From the NCBI GenBank assembly GCA_035457725.1, contig DATIBC010000003.1, positions 1-6,638 on the forward strand: a stretch of 6,638 nucleotides of DNA, in the 5' to 3' direction. Numbering within the stretch: position 1 is the first letter of the stretch; each line of letters begins with the position of its first letter. The translations under genes and the position numbers were made by a program. This stretch comes from DATFES01 sp035457725. GTDB lineage: Bacteria; Pseudomonadota; Alphaproteobacteria; CACIAM-22H2. This document shows, in pieces, positions 1 through 6,004 of this stretch. The notes beneath the pieces were generated by a model. That model searched no databases, was not told the origin of the DNA, and saw only the letters and a list, made by a program, of their open reading frames with translations.

Positions 1-234
1 GGCTTGGTTCGAGGCGTCGGAGACCGCACGTTCGAGAATCTCGCCGAGCACCGCGGGGCCATAGCGCTTCTTCAACACCGGCATCGGCACCTTGCCGGGT
101 CGAAAGCCCGGCATGCGGATCGTCCTCCCCAGCTCCGAGAGGCGGTCATCGACCTTGGCCTTGATGTCGTTGGCGGAGATGACGACCTTGAATTCGCGCT
201 TCAGGCCGTCGCTGAGGGTTTCGGTGACTTGCAT
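1..234 (-). CDS. tig: Trigger factor, N-terminal part (cut by the window edge)
   Basis: Trigger factor is the ribosome-bound chaperone that meets nascent chains at the exit tunnel. Translating the minus strand from the ATG at 234-232 gives 78 codons with no stop before the edge. The product starts MQVTETLSDGLKREFKV and carries GFRPGKVP at residues 43-50. This is the ribosome-docking signature of the family (GFRxGxxP), in the loop that contacts protein L23. Only the ribosome-binding domain is present; the peptidyl-prolyl isomerase and C-terminal chaperone domains would lie beyond the left edge. The start fits the family N-terminus. No good Shine-Dalgarno sequence lies close to it; the nearest purine run, AAGGA, ends about 16 bases upstream. 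The gene follows tRNA-Leu on the same strand with a gap of about 100 bases. Identification is secure from the motif and N-terminus. Confidence 0.95.
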   Translation of the reverse strand, partial: MQVTETLSDGLKREFKVVISANDIKAKVDDRLSELGRTIRMPGFRPGKVPMPVLKKRYGPAVLGEILERAVSDASNQA

Positions 235-336
235 GACGGGACGACTTTAATCCTTGCCTGCGTGATCCGGCGCCTGGTTGCGGAAACGACGGCTGGGTTC
301 GGCGTCGACGACGGCCGTCGTTCGTCGCGGGGCGGC

Positions 337-421
337 TGGTGCGGGCGACAGGAGTCGAACCTGCAAGGGTTTCCCCACCAGAACCTAAATCTGGCGTGTC
401 TGCCAGTTCCACCACGCCCGC
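337..421 (-). tRNA. tRNA-Leu, anticodon UAG, CCA encoded
   Basis: Read on the minus strand, a 7-bp acceptor stem pairs GCGGGCG (421-415) with CGCCCGC (347-341). It is followed by discriminator A (340) and an encoded CCA (339-337). The anticodon stem CCAGA/TCTGG closes the 7-base loop TTTAGGT, so the anticodon is UAG (plus-strand 385-387), reading CUA and other CUN leucine codons. A D-arm with GG, a long class II variable arm (around TGGGGAAACCC) and the T-loop TTCGACT complete the molecule. The long variable arm and the anticodon both mark it as leucine. It lies just upstream of trigger factor on the same strand. Confidence 0.97.
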
Positions 422-450
422 TGGGGCCGCGTTCGAGCTTCGCGGGCGCT

Positions 451-479
451 TAGGTAGCTTGGCTGGTCAAGCGCGTCAA
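451..479 (-). promoter_or_regulatory. Probable promoter of tRNA-Leu
   Basis: On the minus strand TTGACG (479-474) matches the -35 consensus at five of six positions. It is followed by a 17-base spacer and TACCTA (456-451), a weak -10. The inferred start is near 444, about 23 bases before the mature tRNA 5' end at 421. Position, strand and spacing fit a vegetative promoter, but the -10 is poor, so this is a proposal. Confidence 0.45.
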
Positions 480-503
480 TACAGCCGAAGCCGGCCCGAG
501 GCA

Positions 504-562
504 CAATAAAACTAGGCCCCGGCCGTGTCCCATCCGCGGCGATCGCCCGAGGTGAGCGATCG
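504..562 (-). terminator. Possible terminator region after the malonyl-CoA decarboxylase gene
   Basis: Two elements follow the decarboxylase stop on the minus strand. The first is a perfect 7-bp stem, CGATCGC with GCGATCG (562-556 and 546-540), with a 9-base loop. It begins three bases after the stop codon and has no T run behind it. Further on, a short GC-rich inverted repeat, GGCC-GG-GGCC (524-515), precedes TAGTTTTATT. Neither is a textbook intrinsic terminator: one lacks the T tract and the other has too small a stem and loop. Together they are a reasonable place for transcription to end before the tRNA promoter. Confidence 0.3.
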
Positions 563-564
563 GC

Positions 565-2010
565 TCAGACCAAGCCCCGAACGGCCGCTGACGCCGTCAC
601 TTCGCCGGCCCCCGTATAGGCTTCGTGGTTGGTCTCGATATCGGCGGTTCGATAAAGATAATTGACCATCATTCCGTAGGACTGGCGGATGCCTCGCACA
701 GAGCCGTCGGCGAGCCAATTGATCCGTTCAACCCGCGCACCATTGCTGAGATGGAAATGCGCCACGGAATCGAGCGCCTTCCCGTTATCGCGTTTGGCGG
801 TCAGAAGATACTCGGCGACGAGCCGCAACATCGGTCCACGCATCGCCTCGGCGAGCGCCGACGTCTTGATCCAGGCCGGGTCGGCAAGGATCGCCTTCAA
901 GGATACGTCGCGCGGTGCTACGCCCAGCGCCGTACCTAGCGCCTTGCGCTCGGGCGTGCGCAACATTGCGGTCGAATCCGGCTGCGCCATGCGCCTCTCG
1001 AGCCAAGCCGCATAGCCTGGGATGGGCGACAAGGTGGCGAATTGGGCGAGTTGCGGAAACTCGGCCGAAAGCTGATCGACGACGCGCTTGATCAGAAATC
1101 CACCGAAGCTGATTCCGACCAGCCCCTTCTGCGCGTTCGAAATCGAATAGAAGATCGCGGTATCGGCCTTGCGCGGGTCGCCAAGCGGCGCTTTTTCGTC
1201 GAGCAGTGCCTGGATGTTGAAGGCAAGACCATTGACCAGCGCGACCTCGACGAAGATCAACGGTTCGTTCGGCATTCGCGGATGAAAAAAAGCGAAGCAT
1301 CGGCGATCGGAATCGAGGCGGTTCTTCAAATCCTCCCAGCCCCGCACAGCGTGCACCGCCTCATAGACACTGAGCCGCTCCAGCAGCGCCGCCGGCGAAT
1401 CCCAGGTAATCCGCTGTAGCTCGAGGAAGCCAATATCGAACCAGCCGCTCAACAGGTTTTTAAGGTCGGACTCGAGTGCCAACAGCGACGGATCCTTCTT
1501 TGCCCACCGGATAATGTCCGCCCGAAGATCGACTAGAAACTTAATTCCATCCAGTAACGCATTGAATTGAGTGAGAAGTTTCACTCTCGGTGCTTCCAGT
1601 GCGGCGCGCAAGTTCCCGGCCGCCTCGCGGCGCTGCATTTCGTCGACCGCGGCGACGAACGACTGCGCGGCAGAGACCGCCTTGTCGCGATCGACATCGA
1701 AATCGCCGGCCAGCAACTTAAGAAAGCGCTGTCGACCGGCCGAATTTAGACCCAGATATGTGTGCCCGAGTTCGGCGGCGCGGGCTCGCGCTGAGACCTC
1801 GCCGCCGCGCCCGTCCAGGCAATCCCGCATCTGCTGGCGCACTTTCGCCAAGTCCTCTGCCGGCAGATCGGCGCGAATGGATGGCGCCGCGCCGACCATG
1901 CCGCGCGCCTGTTCGGTCAGATCGCGCCAAGCGTCGCGCAAGCTTTGCAGCGTGCGGCCAAGAAAATGATTGGCTGCGGGTTTAGCGGCGGCGGTCGGGA
2001 CTTCATCCAT
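565..2010 (-). CDS. Malonyl-CoA decarboxylase (MatA/MLYCD family)
   Basis: The enzyme decarboxylates malonyl-CoA to acetyl-CoA and CO2, acting in the cytosol. The 481-residue product has the usual two-part layout: a helical N-terminal region (about residues 15-200) and a C-terminal catalytic region of GNAT-like fold. Within the latter, LSPIPG carries Ser328 and the VAHFHLSNGA segment carries His420. These align with the catalytic Ser329 and His423 of human MLYCD by their surrounding motifs; RINW (428-431) and the MMVNYLY segment are also conserved. The reading frame is open upstream to 2169, but that part lies over the end of the preceding gene and is arginine-rich, so I start at the ATG at 2010. 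There is no clear Shine-Dalgarno sequence. No peroxisomal or organellar targeting is expected. It lies 47 bases behind nnr on the same strand, probably in one transcript. The usual malonate partners matB (malonyl-CoA synthetase), matC and matR are absent from the window, so a role in lowering malonyl-CoA rather than in malonate catabolism is possible. Confidence 0.9.
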   Translation of the reverse strand: MDEVPTAAAKPAANHFLGRTLQSLRDAWRDLTEQARGMVGAAPSIRADLPAEDLAKVRQQMRDCLDGRGGEVSARARAAELGHTYLGLNSAGRQRFLKLLAGDFDVDRDKAVSAAQSFVAAVDEMQRREAAGNLRAALEAPRVKLLTQFNALLDGIKFLVDLRADIIRWAKKDPSLLALESDLKNLLSGWFDIGFLELQRITWDSPAALLERLSVYEAVHAVRGWEDLKNRLDSDRRCFAFFHPRMPNEPLIFVEVALVNGLAFNIQALLDEKAPLGDPRKADTAIFYSISNAQKGLVGISFGGFLIKRVVDQLSAEFPQLAQFATLSPIPGYAAWLERRMAQPDSTAMLRTPERKALGTALGVAPRDVSLKAILADPAWIKTSALAEAMRGPMLRLVAEYLLTAKRDNGKALDSVAHFHLSNGARVERINWLADGSVRGIRQSYGMMVNYLYRTADIETNHEAYTGAGEVTASAAVRGLV

Positions 2011-2057
2011 GCGCGAATTGTCGCCCGCAGCCCGCCGCCGATGCAAGAAGCGGCGTG

Positions 2058-3551
2058 CTAGGTCGCGATGTCGAATTTGAGCCGGCGCAACACGGTCGGG
2101 AGATGGTCCGGCAGATCGTCGGCGATCAGCCCCGGACCGACGGCGCGCGCCGCCTCGCCGTGCAACCAAGCCGCGGCGGAGGTCGCCTCGAAGGCCGGCA
2201 TGCCCTGGGCGATTAGTCCCAGCACGAGCCCCGCCAACACATCGCCAGCCCCGGCGGTCGCCAAGTCCGGCGGCGCATTGGCGTTGATCGCCGCACGTCC
2301 ATCGGGCGCGGCAATGACCGTGTCAGCACCCTTCAAGAGGACCACGGCTCCGCTCAGGCGGGCAGCTCGGCGCGCGCGGTCTAGTTTGCCGCCGGCGACA
2401 TCGAAAAGACGGCGAAACTCTCCCTCATGCGGCGTAAGCACGCAGGGCGCGCGGATCACGCCAAACAGTTCCGCCGGATCGTCGGCGAAGACGCTGAGCG
2501 CATCGGCGTCGAGCACGCACGCCTTGCCGGCGGCAAGCGCCGCTTTGACGCGCATGCGCGTCGCCATGTCGACCCCGTTTCCTGGTCCGAGGAGGACGGC
2601 GTTGCGCCGTTCGTCGGCAATGAGTTCGCGAAACGCCGGGAGATCGGGCATCGGCGCGGTGAGGACGCTGGCGTTATCGCCGGCGTAGATCGCGATCACC
2701 GCGGGATCGGCGGCGATGGTCACCAGCCCCGCGCCCACGCGCATCGCGCCGCGCGCCGCAAGGCGCGCCGCTCCGGTCAATCGCGCTCCGCCGACGATGA
2801 CGGCGTGCCCTCGAAGGTATTTGTGCCCGTCTAAGCGTGGCCAGGGATACGTCGCGGCCCACAGCGGCGGCTCGTTGGCGTGCGTTTTGGGCGCGATCGC
2901 GTCGAGCGTCGATGCGGGAATACCGATATCGGCGACCACGATCTCGCCGGCGATGGCGCGGCCAGGCAGCAGGAGGTGCCCCGGCTTGCGGCGAAAGAAC
3001 GTAACTGTGATCGCGCACAGGGGTGCCGCGCCGTCGGCGCCACCCAGAACCTCGCCGCTGTCGCCGCTGACGCCGCTTGGAACGTCGACCGCCACACACG
3101 TCAAGCGCCGCCGGACGACCTCCCGAACCGTGTCGCGCGCCGCTCCTTCGAGCGGGCGCGAGAGGCCGGCGCCGAATAGCGCGTCGACGACAATGTCCGC
3201 GCCATCGAGCGCGGCCGGCGCGAGCCGCTCGAGGGCGCCCGTCCAGCGGCCAGCATTCGTCGCCGCATCGCCCTTGAACGCATCGCGATTCCCGAGAAGG
3301 GCCGCACGAACCGGCCAACCGTTCTCGGCTAGCAGCCGTGCGACAACAAAACCATCGCCGCCGTTGTTGCCGGGGCCGCAGAGCACGACGGTCGGGCCTG
3401 GCGGATACCGGCGAACGATTTCGCGCGCAACCGCAGCGCCCGCCTGCTCCATGAGCGCCAAGCTGGCGACGCCGGCGGCTACCGCGGCGCGATCCGCATG
3501 CGCCATCTCAGCGCAAGTCAATAGCCGCGTATCCTGGTCCCGACGATCCAT
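2058..3551 (-). CDS. nnr: Bifunctional NAD(P)H-hydrate epimerase / ADP-dependent dehydratase
   Basis: This metabolite-repair enzyme restores hydrated NADH and NADPH (NAD(P)HX), which form spontaneously or by side reactions. The N-terminal YjeF-N (epimerase) domain spans about residues 10-215. It shows GPGNNGGDG (59-67) for the dinucleotide, DALFG (123-127, with the expected catalytic Asp123) and DVPSG (156-160). The C-terminal ribokinase-like dehydratase domain spans about 235-490. It shows HKYLRGHA, LGPGNG (321-326), LDADAL (347-352), LTPHEGE (372-378), LKGAD and TAGAGD with Asp437, the expected catalytic aspartate. The length of 497 residues is normal for the fused form. The frame is open to 3653, but the ATG at 3551 fits because LLTCAEMAHAD right after it matches the usual family N-terminus. 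The gene is divergent from the DUF1194 gene and leads into the malonyl-CoA decarboxylase gene. All key motifs look intact. Confidence 0.95.
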   Translation of the reverse strand: MDRRDQDTRLLTCAEMAHADRAAVAAGVASLALMEQAGAAVAREIVRRYPPGPTVVLCGPGNNGGDGFVVARLLAENGWPVRAALLGNRDAFKGDAATNAGRWTGALERLAPAALDGADIVVDALFGAGLSRPLEGAARDTVREVVRRRLTCVAVDVPSGVSGDSGEVLGGADGAAPLCAITVTFFRRKPGHLLLPGRAIAGEIVVADIGIPASTLDAIAPKTHANEPPLWAATYPWPRLDGHKYLRGHAVIVGGARLTGAARLAARGAMRVGAGLVTIAADPAVIAIYAGDNASVLTAPMPDLPAFRELIADERRNAVLLGPGNGVDMATRMRVKAALAAGKACVLDADALSVFADDPAELFGVIRAPCVLTPHEGEFRRLFDVAGGKLDRARRAARLSGAVVLLKGADTVIAAPDGRAAINANAPPDLATAGAGDVLAGLVLGLIAQGMPAFEATSAAAWLHGEAARAVGPGLIADDLPDHLPTVLRRLKFDIAT

Positions 3552-3572
3552 CGCCAGACATCTCGCGCGATT

Positions 3573-3588
3573 TGCACCAAAAATGCCA
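3573..3588 (-). promoter_or_regulatory. Sigma-54-like -24/-12 element upstream of nnr (tentative)
   Basis: Read on the minus strand, TGGCATTTTTGGTGCA matches the sigma-54 consensus TGGCACG-N4-TTGCW at nine of twelve defined positions. It keeps the invariant GG and GC 12 bases apart. Its -12 end lies about 22 bases upstream of the nnr ATG at 3551. The match may be chance: there is no visible activator site, and the 84-base intergenic region limits upstream room. Confidence 0.25.
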
Positions 3589-3635
3589 CAATCCTCGCAT
3601 GTCCTTAAGCCCGCTTTGCGTTCCGCAGAAACACT

Positions 3636-4391
3636 ATGCCCCATCTCCCACATCGCGGCTTGGCTGGTCTCGTCGTCGTAACGCTCGCGGCGTTCGGCGT
3701 CTCGAGCGGTCCCGCTTTTTGCCAGCCGGTCGACGTCCGCTTGGTGCTCGCGGTCGATTCATCGTCGAGCGTCAGCATTGACGAGTTCTATCTGCAGCTC
3801 GAGGGCTACGCGGCGGCCTTCAGTCATCCCAAGCTGCTGGCCGCCATTCAATCGGGGCCTAATCGAGCGATCGCTGTGACGCTGTTCGAGTGGTCGGGCG
3901 AAGGCGAACAGCGGGTCAATTATCCGTGGCGAAGGCTCGACGACGCGACTAGCCTCGATCGCTTCGCGCGCGAATTGGCGCTCGCGCCGCGTCTGGTGGT
4001 CGGCGGCGAGACGGCGATCGGCGAAGCGATCGAGTTCGCTCGAACCCTGCTCGAAAAATCCGACTTCGACGACGGACGCCCCGTGATCGACATTTCGGGC
4101 GATGGCGCCAGCAATCGCGGGGTCGCGGTCGAAACAGCGCGCGATCGTGCGCTCGCCGCCGGCATCACGATCAATGGGCTGGCGATCCTCAACGAGGAAC
4201 CCGGCTTGGTCGAATACTATCGCCGCGCCGTGGTGGGCGGCCGCGGCGCATTCGTCCTGTCGGCGGGCGACTATGCCGACTTCGCCGAGGCGATACTGAA
4301 CAAACTTATCCGCGAAATCGGCAATGTCGCCGACTATCGTCCCGTCCCACAGGACAACCTCGGTCATCGCATGTCGATTATTAGAAAATAA
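3636..4391 (+). CDS. DUF1194 family exported von Willebrand A-domain protein
   Basis: The 251-residue protein starts with a signal peptide. A short basic N-terminus is followed by a hydrophobic stretch (about 9-24) and a likely cleavage near residues 29-30, so it should be periplasmic or secreted. From about residue 33 it is a von Willebrand A fold. DSSSS (41-45) is the DxSxS metal-ion-dependent adhesion (MIDAS) motif, GGETAIG supplies Thr126, and DISGDG (152-157) supplies the later MIDAS aspartate, so metal binding looks intact. The arrangement matches DUF1194, common in alphaproteobacteria and without a settled function. The ATG at 3636 places the signal peptide correctly, though no strong Shine-Dalgarno sequence precedes it. 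It is divergent from nnr, and no gene for a MoxR ATPase or other VWA partner is nearby. The last codons (SIIRK) run into AT-rich DNA and include AGA and AAA, unlike the rest of the gene. Confidence 0.85.
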   Translation: MPHLPHRGLAGLVVVTLAAFGVSSGPAFCQPVDVRLVLAVDSSSSVSIDEFYLQLEGYAAAFSHPKLLAAIQSGPNRAIAVTLFEWSGEGEQRVNYPWRRLDDATSLDRFARELALAPRLVVGGETAIGEAIEFARTLLEKSDFDDGRPVIDISGDGASNRGVAVETARDRALAAGITINGLAILNEEPGLVEYYRRAVVGGRGAFVLSAGDYADFAEAILNKLIREIGNVADYRPVPQDNLGHRMSIIRK

Positions 4392-4435
4392 CTATAGTTA
4401 TCTGATTTAACTGTATTATTTGTATCTCATAGTAA
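4381..4435. other. AT-rich island with a 14-bp perfect palindrome
   Basis: Only 11 of these 55 bases are G or C (20%), in strong contrast to the GC-rich genes on both sides. It contains the perfect palindrome ATAACTATAGTTAT at 4388-4401, which overlaps the DUF1194 stop codon (4389-4391). A TATTAT at 4414-4419 resembles a -10 box but lacks a good -35 at the proper distance. It may hold the promoter of the downstream lipoprotein gene, act as an AT-preferring protein binding site, or be a remnant of inserted DNA. Confidence 0.6.
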
Positions 4436-4523
4436 CCGAACCCGACCCGGTTTTGTCGCTGCCGGTCACCACGAAGTCGCAGCCATGCCCCGGCCGATCG
4501 GGCAAATCTAGTCGGCGCCGATT

Positions 4524-4547
4524 CGTGCGCGAGCACGCGGCTGTTTT
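4524..4547 (+). terminator. Weak hairpin between the DUF1194 and lipoprotein genes
   Basis: CGTGC (4524-4528) pairs with GCACG (4533-4537) around a GCGA tetraloop of GNRA type. A run of four T follows at 4544-4547, six bases after the stem. The stem is short and the T run is displaced, so terminator function for the DUF1194 transcript is only possible. It could equally be leader structure for the lipoprotein gene at 4586. The rest of the 194-base gap holds no gene that I can support. Confidence 0.2.
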
Positions 4548-4585
4548 CGCGGCGCCTGAAGCAACAACTGCAATAGGAGTTTGCA

Positions 4586-4825
4586 ATGACTAAGACGCCG
4601 ATCCTCGCAGCGATCACCGCCATCGGTCTGCTGGCTGGCGGCTGCTCCAACATGAGCACCACCGAGCAGCGCGTGTTGTCGGGCGGCGCCATAGGCGCAG
4701 GAGCCGGCGCCGCGGTGGGCGCGATCACCGGCGGCAGCGCGGTCGGCGGCGCGGTTCTTGGCGGCGCGCTCGGCGCTGGCGCGGGCTATCTCTATGACCG
4801 CGATCAGCGACGCGATCGCAAGTAA
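4586..4825 (+). CDS. Small glycine-zipper lipoprotein (YMGG/OsmB-like)
   Basis: The 79-residue product begins with a short lipoprotein-type signal. A basic start and hydrophobic stretch lead to LLAGGC with Cys20 as the probable lipidation site; the -3 residue is Ala rather than the more usual Leu. Residues about 33-68 are almost entirely Gly and Ala in a repeated GxxxG pattern (GGAIGAGAGAAVGAITGG and on), the mark of glycine-zipper membrane helices. A tyrosine (YLYDRD) and a basic tail (RDQRRDRK) follow. This matches small outer-membrane glycine-zipper proteins such as the YMGG group and OsmB. Their role is not well fixed; links to envelope stress and aggregation are known for some members. 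AGGAG at 4575-4579 is well spaced before the ATG and supports the start. It appears monocistronic: an AT-rich region lies upstream and a strong terminator directly downstream. Confidence 0.85.
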   Translation: MTKTPILAAITAIGLLAGGCSNMSTTEQRVLSGGAIGAGAGAAVGAITGGSAVGGAVLGGALGAGAGYLYDRDQRRDRK

Positions 4826-4862
4826 CCTCGTCCGGTACGGTTCCAGTTCTCCTCCCCGCCTC

Positions 4863-4893
4863 GGGCGCCTGCAGCCAGGCGCCCATTTCTTTT
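4863..4893 (+). terminator. Intrinsic terminator after the glycine-zipper gene
   Basis: A perfect 9-bp stem, GGGCGCCTG (4863-4871) with CAGGCGCCC (4876-4884), closes a 4-base loop CAGC. It is followed by ATTTCTTTT. It begins 38 bases after the lipoprotein stop codon and separates that gene from the next one. Confidence 0.85.
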
Positions 4894-4955
4894 GCGCTTT
4901 GGCCGACGACGCGCGCGGTCCATAGTCTGGCGCTCGCTCACAGCAATGTCCGCGA

Positions 4956-5966
4956 ATGGCCAGCCGCCTGCGTCTTGCAACGTTCAATCTAGAAAGCCTC
5001 GATGACCGTCCGGGCGCACGGCCGGCGCTCGGCGACCGCATCGCGGCCCTGCGGCCGACATTGCTGAAAATCGCCGCCGACGTGCTGTGCCTTCAAGAGA
5101 TCAACGCGCAAAGCGTCGAGCACGGGGCGGGGCGCGAGTATGCGGCGCTCGATGCCCTCCTTGCCGGAACGCCATATGCGGATTTCGCGCGCGCGGCGAC
5201 GACCAAGCCGAATGGAACGCCGGCCGATATCCATAATCTGATGGTGTTGAGCCGCTTCGAGGTCGTCGCCACGCGGCAGCTCCATCATGACTTGGTATCG
5301 CCCCCGTCATTTCTCCGGGCGACGGCGAAGCCCGCGCCCGCGCGCGCGACGCCCATATACTGGGATCGCCCGATCTTGCACGTCGAGCTCGATGTTCAGA
5401 GGGGCCGACGCTTGCATGTCGTCAATCTCCACTTGCGCGCGCCACTCGCCGCACCGATCGAGGGACAGAAACTCGCCCCGTTCGTGTGGCGCTCGGTCGC
5501 CGGATGGGCCGAAGGATTCTTCCTCGCGGCGATGAAACGGTCGGGCCAAGCTTTGGAGGCGCGGCTGGCGGTCGAGCGGATTTTTGACGCCTCGCCCGAG
5601 GCATGGATCGCCGTGGCCGGAGATTTCAACGCCGACATGCGCGAGGTCCCGGTGCGCATTCTTTGCGGCGACGTCGAGGACACCGGCAACGCGGTCTTGG
5701 CCTCGCGGCGTCTCTCCCCGCTCGAGCGGTCGGTGCCGGCGACGGCACGATACAGCGTTCTGCATCACGGCGAGCGACTAATGCTGGATCACCTGCTGGT
5801 GTCGCCGGCGCTGGGGCGGCTGGCGTGCAATGTGGAGATCCACAATCTTGATCTGGGCGACGAATTCCTTGCCACGCAGGCAGGTTCGCCGCCGCTCGGC
5901 TCGTTTCATGCGCCCGTCGTCGCCGAGTTCGAACTGCCGGACACGCGAGCGCGATCCGGGGCTTGA
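4956..5966 (+). CDS. Endonuclease/exonuclease/phosphatase (EEP) family protein
   Basis: This 336-residue protein has the EEP fold shared by metal-dependent phosphodiesterases such as exonuclease III, DNase I and sphingomyelinases; its substrate is unknown. Motifs appear in family order: ATFNLE with Asn11, LQEI with Glu48 (metal ligand), NLHL with His159, GDFNAD with Asp223 and Asn225, and LDHLLVS with Asp278. At the end is GSFHAPVVAEF with His318. The last motif is normally SDH; here Phe317 replaces the aspartate, although the other catalytic positions are kept. No signal peptide or membrane segment is seen, so it is probably cytoplasmic. The ATG at 4956 leads directly into the first strand of the fold (SRLRLATFNLES); an out-of-frame ATG at 4946 can be set aside. 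No Shine-Dalgarno sequence is evident. Its stop codon lies inside the regulatory box of the downstream Hsp20 gene. Family assignment is firm, function is not. Confidence 0.85.
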   Translation: MASRLRLATFNLESLDDRPGARPALGDRIAALRPTLLKIAADVLCLQEINAQSVEHGAGREYAALDALLAGTPYADFARAATTKPNGTPADIHNLMVLSRFEVVATRQLHHDLVSPPSFLRATAKPAPARATPIYWDRPILHVELDVQRGRRLHVVNLHLRAPLAAPIEGQKLAPFVWRSVAGWAEGFFLAAMKRSGQALEARLAVERIFDASPEAWIAVAGDFNADMREVPVRILCGDVEDTGNAVLASRRLSPLERSVPATARYSVLHHGERLMLDHLLVSPALGRLACNVEIHNLDLGDEFLATQAGSPPLGSFHAPVVAEFELPDTRARSGA

Positions 5967-5976
5967 TTTGAATCAA
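5963..5976 (+). promoter_or_regulatory. FNR/FixK-type operator upstream of the Hsp20 gene
   Basis: TTGATTTGAATCAA is a perfect match to TTGAT-N4-ATCAA, the binding site of FNR, Anr and FixK regulators that act in low oxygen. It overlaps the stop codon of the preceding EEP gene (5964-5966). Its centre lies exactly 41.5 bases before the start site inferred from the -10 at 5999-6004, the position for class II activation. Confidence 0.65.
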
Positions 5977-5998
5977 AGCCATCCCACCTAGCGCCTCG

Positions 5999-6004
5999 TA
6001 GCAT
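5999..6004 (+). promoter_or_regulatory. Probable -10 element of the Hsp20 promoter
   Basis: TAGCAT matches TATAAT at four of six positions. With the usual spacing the start would be an A at 6011, giving a 58-base leader. No -35 box lies at the right distance, as expected if a regulator bound at 5963-5976 replaces it. The assignment depends on that box being functional. Confidence 0.4.

Noticed and set aside
146..415. Minus-strand frame of 89 codons beginning MVELADTPDLGSGG
   Set aside because: It is a translation of the tRNA-Leu gene, a well-known artefact, continuing out of frame over trigger factor.
2011..2169. N-terminal extension of malonyl-CoA decarboxylase by 53 residues
   Set aside because: The extension is arginine-rich, overlaps the end of nnr and does not resemble the family N-terminus; the ATG at 2010 gives a normal length.
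3552..3653. N-terminal extension of nnr by 34 residues, including several cysteines
   Set aside because: It would overlap the start of the divergent DUF1194 gene. The family sequence begins right after the ATG at 3551, so the CxxC (ECDC-like) look is chance.
2716..3681. Plus-strand open frame of 321 codons
   Set aside because: It is antisense to nnr, rich in Arg, Ala, Ser and Pro with no domain, as expected for the opposite strand of a GC-rich gene. The nnr frame has all its family motifs.
3759..4367. Minus-strand open frame of 202 codons
   Set aside because: It lies opposite the DUF1194 gene, whose signal peptide and MIDAS motif are clear; no recognisable protein feature is in the antisense frame.
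4512..4521. Palindrome TCGGCGCCGA as an operator
   Set aside because: Short GC-only palindromes are frequent in such DNA, and nothing in its placement singles it out.
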